Below are positions 62,275 to 64,000 of a stretch of DNA of 64,000 bases, in pieces. The translations under genes and the position numbers were made by a program. The stretch spans positions 1,488,001 to 1,552,000 of the forward strand of contig CAVSWH010000001.1 in the NCBI GenBank assembly GCA_963731625.1, in the 5' to 3' direction. Each line of letters begins with the position of its first letter. Positions within the stretch are counted from its first letter, which is position 1. The notes under the pieces are model-generated. The model did no database searches. It was given only the letters and a program-made list of their open reading frames with translations, and was not told the DNA's origin. The DNA comes from PALSA-555 sp963731625. Lineage in GTDB: Bacteria; Actinomycetota; Acidimicrobiia; IMCC26256; PALSA-555.

Positions 62275-62361
62275 TCAGACCCGGAGGACGAACTGGAGGA
62301 AGGCGGCCAGGAAGATGAGGACGAGCAGCGCCGCGAGGGCGATCGTGGTGCCGGGCCTCAT
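62275..62361 (-). CDS. 28-residue membrane microprotein candidate
   Basis: A short frame encodes MRPGTTIALAALLVLIFLAA then FLQFVLRV, one membrane helix with a basic residue at each end. Its ATG overlaps the stop of the upstream SAM hydroxide adenosyltransferase gene (ATGA), which is the coupling arrangement used by real genes throughout this window. No family is recognised and no expression evidence exists. Confidence 0.5.
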   Translation of the reverse strand: MRPGTTIALAALLVLIFLAAFLQFVLRV

Positions 62362-63182
62362 GGCGGCACGGTAGCGCCGGGGGGCAGGAGCACCACCGTC
62401 GAGCCGGCGTGGAGCCCGTACTCGGCGGCGGCCGAGCGCTGGTCGAGGGCCAGGGCGAGGAGCCCGTAGGAGTCGACGAGGAGCACGAGCTCGGAGGGCC
62501 GGGCGGCGGCGTAGGTGTGGACCCAGCGGGCGGCCTTCGCCCGGTCGCCGAGGCGCACCTCGATCGGCCCGCCCGGGGCGCCGCCGGCGGCGACCAGGTC
62601 CTCGGGGCCGACGTTGAGCTGGCAGTTGCCGAAGCGGTCGACCCACCAGACCTCGGCCTCCAGGGCCCCGCCGTCGAGGGGGGTGGGGAGGCCGACGAGG
62701 CCGGGGAGGAGGGTCGCGGGGTCGACGGGGTCGCCGAGCTCGGTGAGGAGGCCCTCGCGGGCAAGGTGGGCGCAGGCCGGGGCGAGGATGTCCCGGCCGG
62801 CGAAGGTCGGACCGGGGGCGGGCAGGCGCAGGTCGGGGCTGGTCAGGGTCACGGCCGTCTCGGCGCCGCCGAGGAGGGCCACGGCCGGGGCGAGGAGCCC
62901 GTTGTCGGGGCCGACGAAGGTGGCCCGCTCACAGGCGACGGCGAGGAGGCGCCGGTCGGTGCCGACGCCGGGGTCGACGACGGCGAGCACGACGCAGCCG
63001 TCGGGGAGGTACTGCACGGCCCGCACGAGCATGAGCGCGCCGGCACGGACGTCGTGGGGCGGGAGGTCGTGGGTGACGTCGATGATCGTGAGGCCGGGCG
63101 CCAGGCCCAGCATCACGCCCTTGCAGACCCCGACGAACTCGTCGACGAGCCCGTAGTCGGAGAGGAAGGCGACCGGCTTCAG
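62358..63182 (-). CDS. SAM hydroxide adenosyltransferase (DUF62, chlorinase/fluorinase family)
   Basis: The family converts S-adenosylmethionine and water to adenosine and methionine; halogenase relatives use chloride or fluoride. Visible are FLSDYGLVDEFVGVCKGVML, VVDPGVGTDRRLLAVAC, FVGPDNGLL and WWVDRFGNCQLNV, all typical of the hydrolase branch. The N-terminal FLSDYGL motif lies upstream of the first canonical start (ATG 63116, GTG 63119), and an in-frame TAG sits only 27 bases before it. The only codon that would include it is CTG at 63182 (reading LKPVAFLSDYG), so a CTG start or a sequence error is likely. Confidence 0.85.
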   Translation of the reverse strand: MKPVAFLSDYGLVDEFVGVCKGVMLGLAPGLTIIDVTHDLPPHDVRAGALMLVRAVQYLPDGCVVLAVVDPGVGTDRRLLAVACERATFVGPDNGLLAPAVALLGGAETAVTLTSPDLRLPAPGPTFAGRDILAPACAHLAREGLLTELGDPVDPATLLPGLVGLPTPLDGGALEAEVWWVDRFGNCQLNVGPEDLVAAGGAPGGPIEVRLGDRAKAARWVHTYAAARPSELVLLVDSYGLLALALDQRSAAAEYGLHAGSTVVLLPPGATVPP

Positions 63183-63200
63183 CGGTCTCGCCGCGTGCCG

Positions 63201-63395
63201 CTACCCGGCCTGGGTGTACCGAGAGGAGAGATAGGTGTCGACGTCGACGTCCCGGACCCGAAACGACCGTCCCACGCGGACGGCCGGCAGGTCCCCCGCC
63301 TTGATCAGCCGGTACACGGTCATCGACGAGACGCGCATGAGATCGGCCACTTCCTGCACTGTGAGGAAGCGCGCCTTCGCAAACGAGTCCGCCAC
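63201..63395 (-). CDS. Excisionase-type helix-turn-helix protein
   Basis: The 64-residue protein is a single winged HTH_17 (excisionase/AlpA-like) domain: FLTVQEVADLMRVSSMTVYR then LIKAGDLPAVRVGRSFRVRD. It resembles the small chromosomal HTH protein Rv0500A of mycobacteria and is likely a housekeeping DNA-binding protein and not a phage excisionase, since no integrase or att site is near. GAGAGGGG lies upstream of the GTG at 63395. The SAM hydroxide adenosyltransferase gene follows closely. Confidence 0.85.
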   Translation of the reverse strand: MADSFAKARFLTVQEVADLMRVSSMTVYRLIKAGDLPAVRVGRSFRVRDVDVDTYLSSRYTQAG

Positions 63396-63399
63396 AACT

Positions 63400-64000
63400 T
63401 CACCCCTCTCCGCCGCTCGGGGGGGCAGCGTAGGGGAACGGGGTCTCTGTCGCCAAGTGTGGCCGGTGGCGGGCATCGTCGCCGCCGTGGGTGACGGGGA
63501 CGGTGCCGAGGGGGGCGGTGAGGGCCGCGGCGAGCGGCCGGTAGGCGGCCGGCGGCCGGTGCCGGGCGAGGGGAACGACGAGGACGGGGCGCTCCTGACG
63601 GGCGGCGAGCGCCGGGCGGGGCTCGTCGAGGTCGGCGAGGGCGACGGTGGGGATCCCGGCGTCGATCGCCTGGACGGCGAAGACCCCGTCGGCGACGACG
63701 AGGGCCGGTCGGCCGACGACGAGGAGCCACTCGTCGGCGGCCGCGACGCGGTGCTCCTCGACGAGCGCGTGGCCGTCGGTGGGAGCGGCGACGTCGCCGA
63801 GCCACCAGAGCCATCGCCCCGACGCGTAGGGCCCCGCCTCGTCGGCCACGGCGACGCGGGCGCCGGCGCGGCGCGCCGCGTCGGCGAGCGCCTGGTGGAG
63901 CGGGAGGAGGGACGCCGGCGTCGCGGTCGCGAACGCGAGGCGGCCGCCGGCGCGCGCGAGATCGGCGAGGTGCGCGCCGGCGCGTGCCACAGCGTCATCG
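63400..64000 (-). CDS. Unknown protein, 5' end outside the window
   Basis: The frame is open to the window edge, so the start is missing; GTG at 63990 is only one candidate. The visible ~199 residues are Ala-rich and alternate strands and helices (LAFATATPASLLPLHQALAD, WLLVVGRPALVVADGVFAVQ, IPTVALADLDEPRPALAARQ, RPVLVVPLARHRPPAAYRPL). This looks like a Rossmann-like or phosphatase-like fold, but I cannot name a family. It ends five bases before the HTH gene, so the two are probably cotranscribed. Confidence 0.6.
   Translation of the reverse strand, partial: DDAVARAGAHLADLARAGGRLAFATATPASLLPLHQALADAARRAGARVAVADEAGPYASGRWLWWLGDVAAPTDGHALVEEHRVAAADEWLLVVGRPALVVADGVFAVQAIDAGIPTVALADLDEPRPALAARQERPVLVVPLARHRPPAAYRPLAAALTAPLGTVPVTHGGDDARHRPHLATETPFPYAAPPSGGEG

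Noticed and set aside
63201..63395. Phage excisionase marking a prophage or integrative element
   Set aside because: No integrase, att-like repeat, nearby tRNA or phage gene is present, and the protein resembles a conserved actinobacterial chromosomal HTH protein.

Overview
This is a high-GC (roughly 70%) actinobacterial chromosome segment. The conserved order tRNA-Trp/secE/nusG/rplKAJL/rpoB, the rex-hem cluster and the rich GTG/TTG start usage all point to Actinobacteria. The duplicated nuo operons and a cytochrome b6-type complex make me favour the class Acidimicrobiia; that class assignment is inference. All gaps between genes are shorter than 300 bases. No insertion sequence, prophage or CRISPR array is visible.

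Layout. Positions 1-8220 (minus strand) form an information-processing block: tRNA-Thr, tRNA-Met, tuf, rpmG, an ECF sigma/anti-sigma pair, tRNA-Trp, secE, nusG, rplK, rplA, an L10 leader, rplJ, rplL and the 5' third of rpoB, with two promoter-like sites ahead of rpoB. Positions 8260-14761 hold single genes: a GNAT acetyltransferase, a small alarmone-type HD hydrolase, tRNA-Tyr, yajQ, htpX, a HAD phosphatase, acs and a MidA/NDUFAF7-type methyltransferase. Positions 14794-24974 are an 11-gene complex I operon (nuoABCDHIJKLMN, no E, F or G). Positions 25103-28168 carry a patatin phospholipase, a histidine phosphatase and pgi. Positions 28214-43411 are a complete 14-gene nuo operon (A to N), whose nuoF carries a one-base frameshift. 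A geranylgeranyl-reductase-like flavoprotein (possibly menaquinone-modifying) follows.

Positions 44907-50964 (plus strand) are an eight-gene respiratory cassette: membrane protein, 2x[4Fe-4S] ferredoxin, cytochrome b6, subunit IV, Rieske protein, diheme cytochrome c and two more membrane proteins. Positions 50961-59881 (minus strand) are the tetrapyrrole operon: rex, a precorrin-2 dehydrogenase-like gene, hemA, hemC, a cobA-hemD fusion, a CocE-type hydrolase, hemB and hemL. A Rex-like operator overlaps the rex promoter. The rest holds a membrane protein, a frameshifted acyl-CoA ligase, a 28-residue membrane microprotein candidate, a SAM hydroxide adenosyltransferase, an excisionase-like HTH protein and a truncated unknown gene.

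The genes form a coherent redox programme. Two complex I variants feed menaquinone, the b6/Rieske/cytochrome c cassette oxidises it, the hem operon supplies heme (and siroheme), and Rex links heme supply to the NADH/NAD ratio. The most striking details are three. The MidA methyltransferase sits beside the complex I operon whose NuoD keeps the arginine that NDUFAF7 methylates in mitochondria, while the other NuoD has threonine there. The cytochrome b6 has heme ligands and a heme c-i cysteine at exactly plant-b6 spacing. Both frameshifts in the window are the same C5-to-C4 loss.
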